Assembly (NCBI RefSeq): GCF_002441655.1
Contig: NZ_JXJU01000009.1
Coordinates: 40,841 to 104,840 of the forward strand
DNA: 64,000 nucleotides
Reading direction: 5' to 3'
DNA from: Lactococcus fujiensis JCM 16395
GTDB lineage: Bacteria > Bacillota > Bacilli > Lactobacillales > Streptococcaceae
A program made the translations under genes and the position numbers. Below the pieces are notes generated by a model, which was not told where the DNA came from, searched no databases, and saw nothing but the letters and a program-made list of their open reading frames with translations. Shown in pieces: positions 46,397 to 59,189 of this stretch. Each line of letters begins with the position of its first letter. Positions within the stretch are counted from its first letter, which is position 1.

Positions 46397-47062
46397 TCAT
46401 AAATGGTATCTATTGTCTGTATCGCTTTTAAAATTGGGGTGTGCCATTTTTTGTGCTTGGGTAACCAAATCTTCGCGAGTAACTAAATAAGCCCTTGCTT
46501 TTTGGTTTTTGGTCTCTAAGTCAAGAAAAAGTAAGGCTTCTTCTACAGAATTCAACTGATTAGATTCAATGATATTAATCAAATATTTCAACGTTCGTTG
46601 ATTTAAATACTTCCTAGGAAGTGGTGATTTATCAAATGATTCTTTATCCAAAATAATATCGATTTCAGATGCAATTTTGTTATTTATACTTTGGTATTTT
46701 GGAAGTTTACTCATATAAATAAACTTTTGTCCAAATGGCAAATAGTCTTTACTCCAAGAGTAAATAAGTATTTCGCGTAAAATTAAGCCAATTCCCCAAG
46801 CCATAAAAGCAATGATAAACATTTGAAAAAATGTACTAAACACTGACATATTTGATACATCCCTTGTAAAAAAATCCGAGGATTGTGAAGAATAAATATA
46901 CATGACCAAGATCGAAAGAAGAGCAGAGATGAGATTTGATTGAAGAATAATTTGCTTTTCGACAGAATTATTTAATTTTCTTTTCAATTCTTCAAGTTCT
47001 GATACTTTTTGTTCCAATTTATCCAAATCAATAAGTAACTGCTTTATATTTCCAGCAACCAT
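46397..47062 (-). CDS. Membrane protein with N-terminal coiled coil, unknown
   Basis: I do not recognise this 221-residue protein. The first 38 residues are a predicted coiled coil (LIDLDKLEQKVSELEELKRK). Two membrane helices follow at about 40-58 and 78-97. Then comes a cytoplasmic domain of about 120 residues with charged helices (IASEIDIILDKESFDKSP, LKYLINIIESNQLNSVEEAL). It starts after GAAGGGAG. The neighbours, the ATP synthase operon and the surface protein, do not suggest a job. No terminator is apparent after its stop. Confidence 0.65.
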   Translation of the reverse strand: MVAGNIKQLLIDLDKLEQKVSELEELKRKLNNSVEKQIILQSNLISALLSILVMYIYSSQSSDFFTRDVSNMSVFSTFFQMFIIAFMAWGIGLILREILIYSWSKDYLPFGQKFIYMSKLPKYQSINNKIASEIDIILDKESFDKSPLPRKYLNQRTLKYLINIIESNQLNSVEEALLFLDLETKNQKARAYLVTREDLVTQAQKMAHPNFKSDTDNRYHL

Positions 47063-47160
47063 CTCTTCTCCCTTCCTAACCTTTTTTTACTTCACTCTAA
47101 TAGTTAATTTTACCATGAAAATATCTATATATCAATTTTTAATAAATGTCATCTTTTAAT

Positions 47161-47199
47161 AAAAAAATACAACTTGATTGCAATCAAATTGTATTTTTT
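47161..47199. terminator. Terminator of the atp operon
   Basis: A long hairpin with one C-A mismatch: AAAAAAATACAA and TTGATTGCAATCAA, closing with TTGTATTTTTTT. Nearly symmetric, so it can stop transcription on both strands. Confidence 0.9.
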
Positions 47200-47201
47200 T
47201 A

Positions 47202-47636
47202 TTAAAGATGTTTCGCAACGTTGATTCGGTTTAAAGCGCGGTGAAGTGAAACTTCAGCTCGACTTACCTCATCAACCTTATGTTCGGCTTTCGCCTTTTC
47301 AATATCACGTTCTGCACGTATTTTTGCTCTTTCAGCACGAGAAACATCTATGTCGCGCTCACGTTCAGCAGAGTCAGCGATAATCGTCACGACATTGTGA
47401 CTGACTTCGATAATTCCGCCGTTAACCGCTACGTAATCAACTTTTCCTTTTTTATCCTCTGGACGGCGAATTTTCAACTCATCGATTGCAAGTGCTGCGA
47501 TTGTTGAAATCATATGAGGCAAAATCCCCATTTCACCACCAGTAGTACGTGCCAAAACAAAGAGTCCATGATGATTATAAACGATACCATCAGGTGTTAT
47601 GACTTGGACTGTCATTTCGTCAAGATTTTCAGCCAT
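47202..47636 (-). CDS. atpC: ATP synthase epsilon subunit
   Basis: F1 central-stalk subunit that inhibits and couples rotation. Of 144 residues, the N-terminal beta barrel has the [13 protein letters not shown] and GEMGILPHM blocks. The helical hairpin with [20 protein letters not shown] follows. CGGAGG precedes the ATG. It is the last gene of the operon, separated from atpD by about 150 bases, more than between the other genes. Confidence 0.96.
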   Translation of the reverse strand: MAENLDEMTVQVITPDGIVYNHHGLFVLARTTGGEMGILPHMISTIAALAIDELKIRRPEDKKGKVDYVAVNGGIIEVSHNVVTIIADSAERERDIDVSRAERAKIRAERDIEKAKAEHKVDEVSRAEVSLHRALNRINVAKHL

Positions 47637-47785
47637 TTTTCCTCCGATTGATTTCTTTACAAGTAAAGTTTTTCGTCGAATATTGAAACCGAAATTTCAA
47701 ATTCATGAGATTTTTGTGCACCTTTTATAATTCCTCAAAACACACAACTATTAAATAGAATCACTCTATTGAATTAATCATTTGA

Positions 47786-49228
<1,443 letters not shown>

Positions 49229-49312
49229 TCAACTCATTTTTTTGATTTGTTAATTTCCCCAAGAGTTTATTTTATTCGTTTTGTCTTTGTCATTGCTGAC
49301 AGTTTCTAATTT

Positions 49313-50179
49313 TTATAAGGCCGATGCACCGGCTACAATTTCCGTAATTTCTTGCGTAATAGCAGCTTGACGTGCACGGTTATATTGAACGGTTAAATCA
49401 TTAATTACAGAATGAGCATTATCAGTTGCCGTACGCATTGCTGTCATACCTGCTGCGTGTTCAGCTGTTTTGGCATCAACAATGGCACCGTAAATCATAG
49501 ACTCTGCATATTGCGGAAGTAATTGGTCCAATATAGATTCACGGCTTGGTTCATAATCAAACAAATCAGTCGCTTTTCCAGATTGTTCAATGCCATCAAA
49601 ACTAATTGGTAACATTCTCTCCATCCGAACTTGACTGATTAAAGAATTCACATGGTGATTGTAACATACGTACAACTCATCAAATTCTTCAGCTTGGTAT
49701 AAATCAACGGCTTCAGATACAATTTTACGCACTTCTTCAAATGAAGGTTGATCAGACAGATTTCTTAGTTCATAAGAAACTTTGATATTACGTGCATTGA
49801 AAAAATCCGCACCCATTCCTCCAAGAACCATGACTGAGAAAGCGTCATCGTTTTGTTCCTTCATCAGTTCTGACATAACAGATTTCAGAATGTTGGCATT
49901 ATATCCACCGACTAAACCTCGATCCGAGGTAATCACGAGGTACCCCTTCTTCTTTACCGGACGTTTCAATAACATCGGATTTTTAGAAGGTTCCCGATCA
50001 TGTGAAATCAAATCCACAGTGACTTGATGAACTTTTGAAGCATAAATCTGAAATCTTTTTGCATGACTTTCTGACTTCTGTAATTTAGCTGCGGAGACCA
50101 TTTGCATGGCACCTGTAATTTGACTCGTTTTTTTCGTTGAGGCAATTTTTGATTTAATTTCATTAAGTGAAGCTGGCAT
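49313..50179 (-). CDS. atpG: ATP synthase gamma subunit
   Basis: Rotating central shaft. Of 288 residues, the N-terminal coil begins [22 protein letters not shown] and the C-terminal coil ends with [15 protein letters not shown] and [15 protein letters not shown], both diagnostic. Length is normal. It lies 98 bases after atpA. Confidence 0.97.
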   Translation of the reverse strand: MPASLNEIKSKIASTKKTSQITGAMQMVSAAKLQKSESHAKRFQIYASKVHQVTVDLISHDREPSKNPMLLKRPVKKKGYLVITSDRGLVGGYNANILKSVMSELMKEQNDDAFSVMVLGGMGADFFNARNIKVSYELRNLSDQPSFEEVRKIVSEAVDLYQAEEFDELYVCYNHHVNSLISQVRMERMLPISFDGIEQSGKATDLFDYEPSRESILDQLLPQYAESMIYGAIVDAKTAEHAAGMTAMRTATDNAHSVINDLTVQYNRARQAAITQEITEIVAGASAL

Positions 50180-50277
50180 ATTTTATCTTTTGTAATTCCA
50201 TTTCTAATTCAACTTCCTAAAAGTTGGACTAATTTTAATGGTCATATTAGAATGATATAGAATTACAATAACCCCCT

Positions 50278-51801
<1,524 letters not shown>

Positions 51802-52329
51802 TTACAATATTTCTTGAGCGATTTTCGCTAATTGAGACTTGATTGAAGCATCAATAATTTTTCCTCTAGAATTAATTACAAAACCACCGAGAATTTTTTC
51901 GTCAACTTTATTTATAAGGTTGACAGTACTTAAATCAAATTTTGATTGAGCAAGTTGACTAAATTTAGCTAATTGTTCATCCGTCAGAGGAACGCTAGAA
52001 ACGACCTCCACGTCTGCAATTTTGAACATACTATCAGCAGTCTCGTTGACTTCTTCTAATATTTCCATTAAACTTGACAATCGACCATTTGCCCGGACAG
52101 TATTCAAAAAATTGCGCATTAATTCAGAGGCAGATTGATTGATTGTATCAATTATTTGCGATTTTGCTTCAACAGAATAAACATCGCTGGCAAAGAATGT
52201 CTTTAAATTTGATGTTTCAAATAGTTGAGTAAGTTCTTTAACTTCGTCAAGAATTTCTTTTACTTTATTTTGTTTTTGAGCAATTTCGAGCAGTGCCTTG
52301 CTGTATTTTTGTGAATTTATTTTTGTCAT
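51802..52329 (-). CDS. atpH: ATP synthase delta subunit
   Basis: Peripheral-stalk protein that ties F1 to the b dimer. Of 175 residues, the start [17 protein letters not shown] and the C-terminal [25 protein letters not shown] are family hallmarks. It begins one base after the atpF stop. Confidence 0.95.
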   Translation of the reverse strand: MTKINSQKYSKALLEIAQKQNKVKEILDEVKELTQLFETSNLKTFFASDVYSVEAKSQIIDTINQSASELMRNFLNTVRANGRLSSLMEILEEVNETADSMFKIADVEVVSSVPLTDEQLAKFSQLAQSKFDLSTVNLINKVDEKILGGFVINSRGKIIDASIKSQLAKIAQEIL

Positions 52330-52330
52330 C

Positions 52331-52834
52331 TTATTCTCCTAATTTAGCGAGATAAGAATCAATTAATTCAGACTGTGCTTTTGGATCTAGGGATTGACCA
52401 ATCAATTTTTCGGCAATTTTTACTGATATATCAGCAACATCACCTTTAACCGAATTGAGCGCTTCTTGGCGTTCTTGGGCAATTTCATCTTTAGCACGTT
52501 TTTTAACAATTGCAACTTCTTCATTTGCTTGGGCAACGATTTTAGTACGGTTTTGAGCCGCTGTATCGTTTGCCGTTTGAATAATATTGGCTGCTTCTTC
52601 CTTTGATCCGGCAAGTTCATTTTCTCTTTGTGCAACTAATTTTGCTGCTTCAACTTTTGATTCCTCAGCAGAATCAATGTCATCTGAGATTTTCTTTGCA
52701 CGTTGTTCAAATATACCTGTAATTTGTTTCCATGCAAAAACACGAATCAAAACAATTAGGATAATAAACGCACCACTCGCAACAATAACGTTACCAATAA
52801 CGGTATTGGGAGTAGCTTCTAATAAATTAAACAT
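52331..52834 (-). CDS. atpF: ATP synthase b subunit
   Basis: Peripheral-stalk subunit with one membrane helix (residues 10-32) followed by a long, charged helix that dimerises (about 40-150, rich in Ala, Glu and Lys). Of 167 residues. Nine bases separate it from atpB. Confidence 0.95.
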   Translation of the reverse strand: MFNLLEATPNTVIGNVIVASGAFIILIVLIRVFAWKQITGIFEQRAKKISDDIDSAEESKVEAAKLVAQRENELAGSKEEAANIIQTANDTAAQNRTKIVAQANEEVAIVKKRAKDEIAQERQEALNSVKGDVADISVKIAEKLIGQSLDPKAQSELIDSYLAKLGE

Positions 52835-52843
52835 ATTCTACTC

Positions 52844-53557
52844 CTATTCTTCTTCTAATACTTTGTGGCTGATATAGAGATTTGTCAATAAGACAAAGAC
52901 GTAAGCCTGCAGGGCTGAAATAAAAAGTGAGAATCCAATCCAGGCCATTTCTAAGATTATCGCGATCGGATATATCCAAGTACCAATTGAAATCATGCTT
53001 GCAATTAAGCCCAACATAATTTCACCGGCAAAGATATTTCCATAAAGACGAAGACCAAGTGAAAGGGTATTTGTAAATTCTTCCAAAATATTCATAGGAA
53101 GAAGGGGTTTAGGATCATGCCAAAAGGCCACTTGGAAATATTTTTTAAAGCCAAACTTTTGAACTCCAAAGACGTTAGCTAAAACGATAACTAAAAGAGC
53201 TAAAGTTAAGTCAACAGAGGCATCAGCAGTTGGTGATTTCCAAAGTGAAACTTCGTGTGGCGTACTCAATTTTGTAATTAGACCGATTGAGTTAGCGATT
53301 AGAAGGAATGAGAACAGGGTAAAACTTAAGAGTGAGTAACGAGGTGCTTCATGGCTACCAAGCATATCTTTGCCGATACCATTTACAAAATCGACTACCC
53401 ATTCTAATACGTTTTGTTTACCAGAAGGTTTCAGCTGCATTTTACGGCTAGCCCAGAATATTAGACCAAAGGCAACCAATAACGTTATGATGGTCATCGT
53501 CGTGACGGTTCCATCAAACGCAACTGGCCCAATATAGAAGGTCCAAGTTGATTCCAT
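52844..53557 (-). CDS. atpB: ATP synthase a subunit
   Basis: Proton-channel membrane subunit. The 237 residues have about five helices; the conserved helix with SLGLRLYGNIFAGE carries the essential Arg near residue 175, and the following ALQAYVFVLLTNLYIS has the end motif. It precedes atpF by nine bases. Confidence 0.96.
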   Translation of the reverse strand: MESTWTFYIGPVAFDGTVTTMTIITLLVAFGLIFWASRKMQLKPSGKQNVLEWVVDFVNGIGKDMLGSHEAPRYSLLSFTLFSFLLIANSIGLITKLSTPHEVSLWKSPTADASVDLTLALLVIVLANVFGVQKFGFKKYFQVAFWHDPKPLLPMNILEEFTNTLSLGLRLYGNIFAGEIMLGLIASMISIGTWIYPIAIILEMAWIGFSLFISALQAYVFVLLTNLYISHKVLEEE

Positions 53558-53602
53558 ATTCCGTTTCCTTTCTAGTTAATCATTCATTTATTGAATAAAT
53601 TC

Positions 53603-53809
53603 TTAACGGAAAACGAATGTCATAGCAAGTGCGATGAAGAAAGTACCTTCGGCGAAGGCAATACCCATAAACATCCCGACACGTAGTTTTGCTTCTAATT
53701 CAGGTTGACGTGCAAGAGATTTCAAATAGTTTGAAACTACGAGCGCATCACCGAGTGCTGCTCCGAGGGCTGCGATACCAATCGCAAGTGCGGCAAGATT
53801 ACCAGTCAT
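53603..53809 (-). CDS. atpE: ATP synthase c subunit
   Basis: Proteolipid of the proton-driven rotor ring: 68 residues, two helices joined by the polar loop LARQPE. The proton-carrying acid is Glu in GIAFAEGTFFIALA (near residue 54). Glu with a short chain is normal for fermentative Gram-positives. It is the first gene of the operon, in the order E-B-F-H-A-G-D-C. GAGGAATT precedes the ATG. The operon promoter is at 53864-53892. Confidence 0.96.
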   Translation of the reverse strand: MTGNLAALAIGIAALGAALGDALVVSNYLKSLARQPELEAKLRVGMFMGIAFAEGTFFIALAMTFVFR

Positions 53810-53829
53810 TGTAATTCCTCTTTTCTTTT

Positions 53830-53892
53830 TTTGTGGCTTTCCACAAATTGATATTACTAGAAAATTATAGCTTTATTCTTGTTTTTTGTCAA
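53830..53892 (-). promoter_or_regulatory. atp operon promoter and leader hairpin
   Basis: Perfect consensus TTGACA (53887-53892), 17-base spacer, TATAAT (53864-53869) on the minus strand. The expected start is near 53857. A TTTGTGG / CCACAAA hairpin (53830-53836 with 53841-53847) follows within ten bases of that start and is followed by an A-run and the atpE ribosome site. Confidence 0.85.
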
Positions 53893-54004
53893 AAAAATGT
53901 ACGAAATTAGGGTGTTTATTTAGGAAAATAACTACCATGAATAGTTTGCTTGTTTTTTGTTCAATTTATTGAACGAATTTGGGTGAATCTTCTCCATGGA
54001 TAAA

Positions 54005-54031
54005 AAAGATTGAGTAAAGCCTCAATCTTCA
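54005..54031 (-). terminator. Terminator of estA
   Basis: AAGATTGAG / CTCAATCTT stem with a six-base loop and TTTTTT on the minus strand, about ten bases after the stop. Confidence 0.85.
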
Positions 54032-54038
54032 TATTGTA

Positions 54039-54815
54039 TTAAATTGCTCTTTCTTCTTTTACATAATCAATTGGAAGCCATTCAAATACGCGCTCAATCA
54101 TTTTTGTCCAATAGTACCATTCGTGAATTCCATCTGAGGTTTCATATGTTAAATCAAAATTCATTTTTTTCAATTCTGATGCGGCAAATTCATTACCAAG
54201 GTAGAGTTCATCTTGCTTGCCACACCAAGCGAAAAGTTTTGGTTTTTCTCCTTCATAGCGTTCAGCAAGTGATAAAATTTCATTGTCTGAGCCTTTAAAC
54301 TGTTCCCAGTTGCCGAAAATCCCTCCCCAATAGGCAGCATTTTCATCAAAACGATCTTCCATTCCATTAAAAGTGAGTACCCCTGAGAGACTTGCTGCAT
54401 AACTGAAGCTGTTTGTTCCCAAAGCTAGTCGAAAAGCACCATAACCGCCCATAGAAAGTCCTGCGATGAAATTCTTTTCACGTTTTGTTGATAAATGAGG
54501 GAAAAAGTTATGAATGACTTTGGGTAACTCAATTGCAGTCGCATCAAAGTAGTTCATACCATAGGTTGTATTTACATAAAAACCTAAATCTGTCGAAGGC
54601 ATAACAATAGCTACATTGGTTTTCCGAACGAGTCGATCTATTCCTGAACGCGAGAGCCATGAATTTTCATTTCCAGACATTCCATGGAGTAAATATAAAA
54701 CAGGAATGTCACTTTCAGTAATTCCTTTAACTTTGGAGGCTTCTGGATAAATCACCTTTACATTTCGATTCATCCCTAAAACTTCACTATAATATTCAAG
54801 ATTAATAATCGCCAC
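54039..54815 (-). CDS. estA: EstA-type esterase (tributyrin esterase family)
   Basis: Alpha/beta hydrolase acting on short-chain esters. The 258-residue length agrees with lactococcal EstA. The oxyanion region LYLLHGMSGNENSW and catalytic Ser in GLSMGGYGAF (near 120) are visible. His is in the DGIHEWYYW block (near 227). Translation starts at GTG (54815), with AAGGAGA eight bases before. A TATAAT near 54871-54876 on the minus strand is a -10 candidate. It is transcribed on its own, between comEC and atp. Confidence 0.9.
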   Translation of the reverse strand: MAIINLEYYSEVLGMNRNVKVIYPEASKVKGITESDIPVLYLLHGMSGNENSWLSRSGIDRLVRKTNVAIVMPSTDLGFYVNTTYGMNYFDATAIELPKVIHNFFPHLSTKREKNFIAGLSMGGYGAFRLALGTNSFSYAASLSGVLTFNGMEDRFDENAAYWGGIFGNWEQFKGSDNEILSLAERYEGEKPKLFAWCGKQDELYLGNEFAASELKKMNFDLTYETSDGIHEWYYWTKMIERVFEWLPIDYVKEERAI

Positions 54816-54881
54816 CTTGCTCTCCTTTTCAATTATCTTTAATTGAATCAGTAAGTCTTTACCGTATTCGTTTACATTATA

Positions 54882-57095
54882 TCATTTTACTGTCCTAATT
54901 TGCCATTGATTGCTGCTCCTATAAAATTGGATTGCACCGTAAAGGTCCGTTCGTAGGACTTTTATTTTATTTTTATTATATGTTTCTAATGTTTCTTGAT
55001 TGGGATGCCCGTAACGATTATTTTTTCCTACAGAAATAAGGGCGATCCGCGGACCTATTCTTTCAATAAAATCTGGGTCTGAGCTTGTTTTACTCCCATG
55101 GTGCCCAGCTTTTAATACATCAACTTTTAAAAGAGGAAAATTGTTGATTAATTCTTTTTCACCCTCTCGTTCTAAATCACCTGTAAACAGAAATCGACTG
55201 CCGTAAAAATTACCATAAGTAATAATTGAATCATTATTATCTCCTTTTCCTGTATATCCACTGGACAATATTTCTAATTTACTATTGAAAATCGGTATTG
55301 TATCTCCTGTTTTAACTACATGAACCGGAAGATTAGCTTTTGTTAACTTACTAACAAATACCGGATTACTTAATTCTCCTGGACTAACTAAAACTTCACT
55401 GATTTTTATTTTATCAGCTAATTTTAGAAAGTCTCCAACATGGTCATCGTCAGTATGGGTTAAAATTAAATGATCAATTTTACCAACGCCGATGGATTGA
55501 AGATAGGGTATTAGTGTATATTCCGCATTTGTCTTAGCCTGTGCGGATTGCCAGGGCGCATATTTCATAAACGAAACTTTCCCTCCAGTATCAATTAGGA
55601 TATTTTGTTTATCAAAACGATCTTGTAAAAAAATTGAATCCCCTTGCCCTACGTCAATTACCGTAATTGTTGGTAGAAATGGATATTTACAAGTTAGATA
55701 GATTAATATTAATCCCGAAAGAAAAAATAGTCTCATTTTTGTATGCCGATAAAAATCAATAAATAGACCTGTGAAAATGAACAAGAGTAAAAGCTGGACT
55801 ATATTTGGGCTTCCAAACACGAAAGGATAGTGTAGAGGTTTGTCTATTGCCCGTATCAGTCCTTCCAAAACAAGAAAAATAAAATTACATGGAATAATGA
55901 TTCCAGTAAATGAAACAAAAAAAGCAATGATAATTAATGGCAATAAAATTGTCGAAAAAATGAAACTAAAAATAAAAGTCAAAAGAATCGATAGAGGTTG
56001 AAAACTGTGAAAGTAGAAAATCAAAAGCGGGAGTGCCACTAAAGTTAGACAAATGGATGACCAGAGATAATTTACAACATTCGTTTGAGCTTTCTTCGTT
56101 TTTTTAAAACTAGTCATACACATTGCAAAAGCATAAAGTATGGTGAGCTGACCACCAATCGTCAGTAAAGCCTTAGGCATAAATATGAGAATCAAAATTA
56201 GCATCATTGCGAAATTATCAATTTTTCGATAAGGAAGTAATTTTTGAACTAATGCACGAATAACTGAAATCGATAATCCAGTCAAAAAGGCGTATAAAAT
56301 AGAAAAGGGGATTTGAAGAATTTTTATCTTTTCCCTCGTTAATCCCAATCGTAAGAAAATTTTTCTAAACCAGTCTAGAAAAAAGTTGACATGCATGCCA
56401 CTGAGCGCGAACAAATGGATTATTCCTAAACTTGAATAAAGATCACTCATTTCCCCAAAATCTTTACCTAAATATCCAAACAGTAGACCAGTTATGTAAT
56501 TGGAGCACGGACTGGGAAATTTTTTTTGGATATGGATAATTGCCCGACGTCTAAGCAATTGAAGACTAAAATTAGAATTCGTTTGAATACCGTTAATCGA
56601 CTCAATATTGATTTGACGATAAATATTTTGACTCGCTAAATATTTGACATTATTAAAGCCATTATAATTTCTGGCTCCCTCAGGTTTACTCAATGTCCCT
56701 GTAAAAACAAGCGTCCCATTCTTATCTAAATTTTTAAAGAATTTTTGTTCGTCCTCTGTTTTTAGTTGGTAGTAAACTTGGTATTTTTTTCCACATGAAG
56801 TCCCAATAAAACTAAGCCGATTCCCATTAACTTCAATACTATCTGGTTGATATTCAATTTTTGAGAGTTGGTTCGGTTGATGTTCGGCGTTTTTCTGATC
56901 GTAAAGCAGACAGGAGCTAAAATAAATCGTAAATAAAATTAAGATTGGGAGCATTAAAAAATACTTCCTACGAAAAAGTTGAATAAGCGAAAAAATGAAT
57001 AGCACCAATAAAGAGAAATGGAATGAAAAAATGAGAAAATAGAGTAATACAAGAAGATAAACCAAATAGATCAAGGGGAAAGGGATTTTATTCAT
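54882..57095 (-). CDS. comEC: DNA uptake channel protein ComEC/Rec2
   Basis: Membrane protein that carries single-stranded DNA across the membrane in competent cells. The 737 residues comprise an N-terminal helix pair and OB-like region, the competence domain with many helices (about 200-470, LFALSGMHVNFF) and a C-terminal metallo-beta-lactamase domain (about 480-730, THTDDDHVGDFLKLA and LKAGHHGSKTSS). The frame is full length with no frameshift. It overlaps comEA by eight bases. Confidence 0.93.
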   Translation of the reverse strand: MNKIPFPLIYLVYLLVLLYFLIFSFHFSLLVLFIFSLIQLFRRKYFLMLPILILFTIYFSSCLLYDQKNAEHQPNQLSKIEYQPDSIEVNGNRLSFIGTSCGKKYQVYYQLKTEDEQKFFKNLDKNGTLVFTGTLSKPEGARNYNGFNNVKYLASQNIYRQINIESINGIQTNSNFSLQLLRRRAIIHIQKKFPSPCSNYITGLLFGYLGKDFGEMSDLYSSLGIIHLFALSGMHVNFFLDWFRKIFLRLGLTREKIKILQIPFSILYAFLTGLSISVIRALVQKLLPYRKIDNFAMMLILILIFMPKALLTIGGQLTILYAFAMCMTSFKKTKKAQTNVVNYLWSSICLTLVALPLLIFYFHSFQPLSILLTFIFSFIFSTILLPLIIIAFFVSFTGIIIPCNFIFLVLEGLIRAIDKPLHYPFVFGSPNIVQLLLLFIFTGLFIDFYRHTKMRLFFLSGLILIYLTCKYPFLPTITVIDVGQGDSIFLQDRFDKQNILIDTGGKVSFMKYAPWQSAQAKTNAEYTLIPYLQSIGVGKIDHLILTHTDDDHVGDFLKLADKIKISEVLVSPGELSNPVFVSKLTKANLPVHVVKTGDTIPIFNSKLEILSSGYTGKGDNNDSIITYGNFYGSRFLFTGDLEREGEKELINNFPLLKVDVLKAGHHGSKTSSDPDFIERIGPRIALISVGKNNRYGHPNQETLETYNKNKIKVLRTDLYGAIQFYRSSNQWQIRTVK

Positions 57096-57765
57096 CTACA
57101 GTAATACTTTCCTTCAATTTGGCTACTGTTTTTGCACCGAAACCTGATATTTTGCCAAGATCATCAACGGATGCAAAATTCCCGTTTTGGGTTCGATAAT
57201 CAATAATATCTTGAGCTTTTTTGGCCCCAATGCCACTCAAGGTCTGAAGTTGTGTTATATCAGCTGTATTGATATTTACCTTATTGCTCTGCTCTGTCGT
57301 ACTAGGTTCTGTCAGTGCGGATGAATTTTGATGGGTTTGATTTTGAGCCACTGCTGGTGCATTTTCACCAATTTGGGCAACATAAATGACTTGTTCGTCT
57401 TTGAGTTTTGCGGCTAAATTGATTGAATTTCGATCTGCCTGTGCAGTGAAACCACCGGCCATCTGAATTAAATCTGAGAGCCTTTGATCGTTTTTAACTC
57501 GATAAACTTGGGGGTGCTGGACAGCTCCTTTTAAATCCACCGCAATCTCTGACTTGTCCCCTGAACTTGAACGGCTTGTTAGTTTTGACTTACTCCCTGA
57601 AAAGCTTTCGTCAGAACTGACCGCACTAATTCCACTTTCGAATTTTGTTTCTTTTATCCTCTGATTGGAACTAAAAAAATAAAATATAATCCCCGCTACC
57701 AGTGCAATGAAAATGATCACTGCTTTTTTTAAATTTTCTTTAATCCAATTAATAATATTTTCCAT
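57088..57765 (-). CDS. comEA: DNA receptor ComEA
   Basis: Membrane-anchored double-stranded DNA receptor for competence. I use the ATG at 57765, because the longer frame's GTG lies inside the terminator of the upstream gene. This gives 225 residues. One N-terminal helix (about 14-34), a Ser-rich linker, a SLBB-like part (DLKGAVQHPQVYRV, about 90-140), then two helix-hairpin-helix units (NINTADITQLQTLSGIGAKK and FASVDDLGKISGFGAKTVAK). It is the first gene of comEA-comEC. I did not find a cin-box (TACGAATA) upstream. Confidence 0.9.
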   Translation of the reverse strand: MENIINWIKENLKKAVIIFIALVAGIIFYFFSSNQRIKETKFESGISAVSSDESFSGSKSKLTSRSSSGDKSEIAVDLKGAVQHPQVYRVKNDQRLSDLIQMAGGFTAQADRNSINLAAKLKDEQVIYVAQIGENAPAVAQNQTHQNSSALTEPSTTEQSNKVNINTADITQLQTLSGIGAKKAQDIIDYRTQNGNFASVDDLGKISGFGAKTVAKLKESITVDE

Positions 57766-57778
57766 AAACTTATATACG

Positions 57779-57801
57779 AAAAAAAACCTGTTTGTCACAG
57801 G
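57779..57801 (-). terminator. Terminator between the NatB-like gene and comEA
   Basis: Five-pair stem CCTGT / ACAGG around GACAA, followed by eight T on the minus strand. It sits 15 bases after the permease stop and directly before the comEA start region. Confidence 0.7.
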
Positions 57802-57815
57802 AATTTTTACTTATA

Positions 57816-59189
57816 TTAATTAAAGTGCAAAAAGCTCATATGGATACCAAAGACGAATCGCAAAATCAATAGGATAATGATAATTACTGCAACGATGGCA
57901 AGCCTTATTGGTAGTGAGAGTAAATGTCTTCCATTCCCTTTTATTTTGACTGTGCCTAATCTGCCGTTATTTTTCCCAAATATATTTCTGAACAGCTGGG
58001 TAACAATTTTATCATCAGAATAGGATAAGACATTACGTGAATAAATTTTTTCACCAGCCTTCGCTACGGCTACAGTTGCGACAATTTGGAGCCCCAATGC
58101 AAGCCATGCTTCAACTGTTGTAGAATATTGAATGGCATAGCGTGATGTCATGAGAGTGGGACTAATGAAAGGGATGAAGCTAAGAACTTTCAATATCACA
58201 TTACTTGGCACAGCTGCTCCAGCGATTCCACCAATATATCCAATCATTGATAAGAAAGCAATCGGTTGTGTGGCTTGTTGAACTTGTGCTTGTTCATTAA
58301 CTAAAGATGCAACGATTGAAGCTAAGAACAAATAACCTAAAATTCCTGCCAAAGCCATCATAATAAGATAGACACCGAATCCCACTGTAATTCCTGACAA
58401 CAAGCCTTGGATTTGCTTGACCGCACTCTGTGTCTTAATAAATGGATAAGCAATCGAGAATCCAACAACATAAATCCCAATTTGTGTGAGTGCCAGCATG
58501 ATCACACCGAGAATTTTTCCGTAATATTGAACATTAGAACTGGTTGCTGCGAGTAGCGTCTCCATAATTCGACTTGATTTTTCATTCCCAATTTCTTGTC
58601 CAATAATTCCGACATACATCATTAAAAGAACGAAAATCAATACTGAGGCAATCGTGCCGACTGCAATATTTGCGCCTGTTCGGTCATCGCCTCCACTGGT
58701 TTTCCCACTTGTGGTTTGTGTCTCCATGGTCAATTTAGCAGGCGTAAGGAGCGCTTGAACATCAGTTGATGTCAGCCCAAGTTTTTTTGCCGTTTGACTG
58801 ATTTGGATTTCGGTCAGTGCTGATTGAAAACTTGTCTGATCAAATTTTACTGCTGTTTTCGTCCCTGTAACAATCGTATAAGCTCCTTGATCAACAGTCA
58901 AGTACCCATCAATAGAACCTGAGCTTAATTTGGAGCGGGCTGCATTTAGGTCCGTCGTTTCACTAATATCAACTTTTAAGTTTTTATCAGCCTTTAAAAT
59001 TTGAGCCAATACTGGTTCATTAACAACTGCCATATGAGGTGTTGCATTTATACCAGAGCTGACAATGAGACCAATAATGAGATAGACTGCTGCAAGTAAG
59101 AAGGGGGAGACAACCAGTGCCCAGAATCCAGCCCCTTTTATTCGGCTTCGATAGATATTTTTAGCAACAAGCCAGGTTTGATTTTTCAT
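57816..59189 (-). CDS. ABC-2 type permease, NatB/YhaP-like
   Basis: A 457-residue membrane subunit of an exporter. One helix near residue 25-47, then a 130-residue extracellular domain, then five or six helices, with the block EIGNEKSSRIMETLLAATSS typical of the NatB family. NatAB exports sodium in Bacillus, while other members export drugs or peptides, so the substrate is open. It overlaps the ATPase by four bases. Confidence 0.88.
   Translation of the reverse strand: MKNQTWLVAKNIYRSRIKGAGFWALVVSPFLLAAVYLIIGLIVSSGINATPHMAVVNEPVLAQILKADKNLKVDISETTDLNAARSKLSSGSIDGYLTVDQGAYTIVTGTKTAVKFDQTSFQSALTEIQISQTAKKLGLTSTDVQALLTPAKLTMETQTTSGKTSGGDDRTGANIAVGTIASVLIFVLLMMYVGIIGQEIGNEKSSRIMETLLAATSSNVQYYGKILGVIMLALTQIGIYVVGFSIAYPFIKTQSAVKQIQGLLSGITVGFGVYLIMMALAGILGYLFLASIVASLVNEQAQVQQATQPIAFLSMIGYIGGIAGAAVPSNVILKVLSFIPFISPTLMTSRYAIQYSTTVEAWLALGLQIVATVAVAKAGEKIYSRNVLSYSDDKIVTQLFRNIFGKNNGRLGTVKIKGNGRHLLSLPIRLAIVAVIIIILLILRFVFGIHMSFLHFN

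Noticed and set aside
57088..57798. Longer comEA starting at GTG 57798
   Set aside because: The GTG lies within the stem of the upstream gene's terminator and has no suitable ribosome site; ATG 57765 is more likely.
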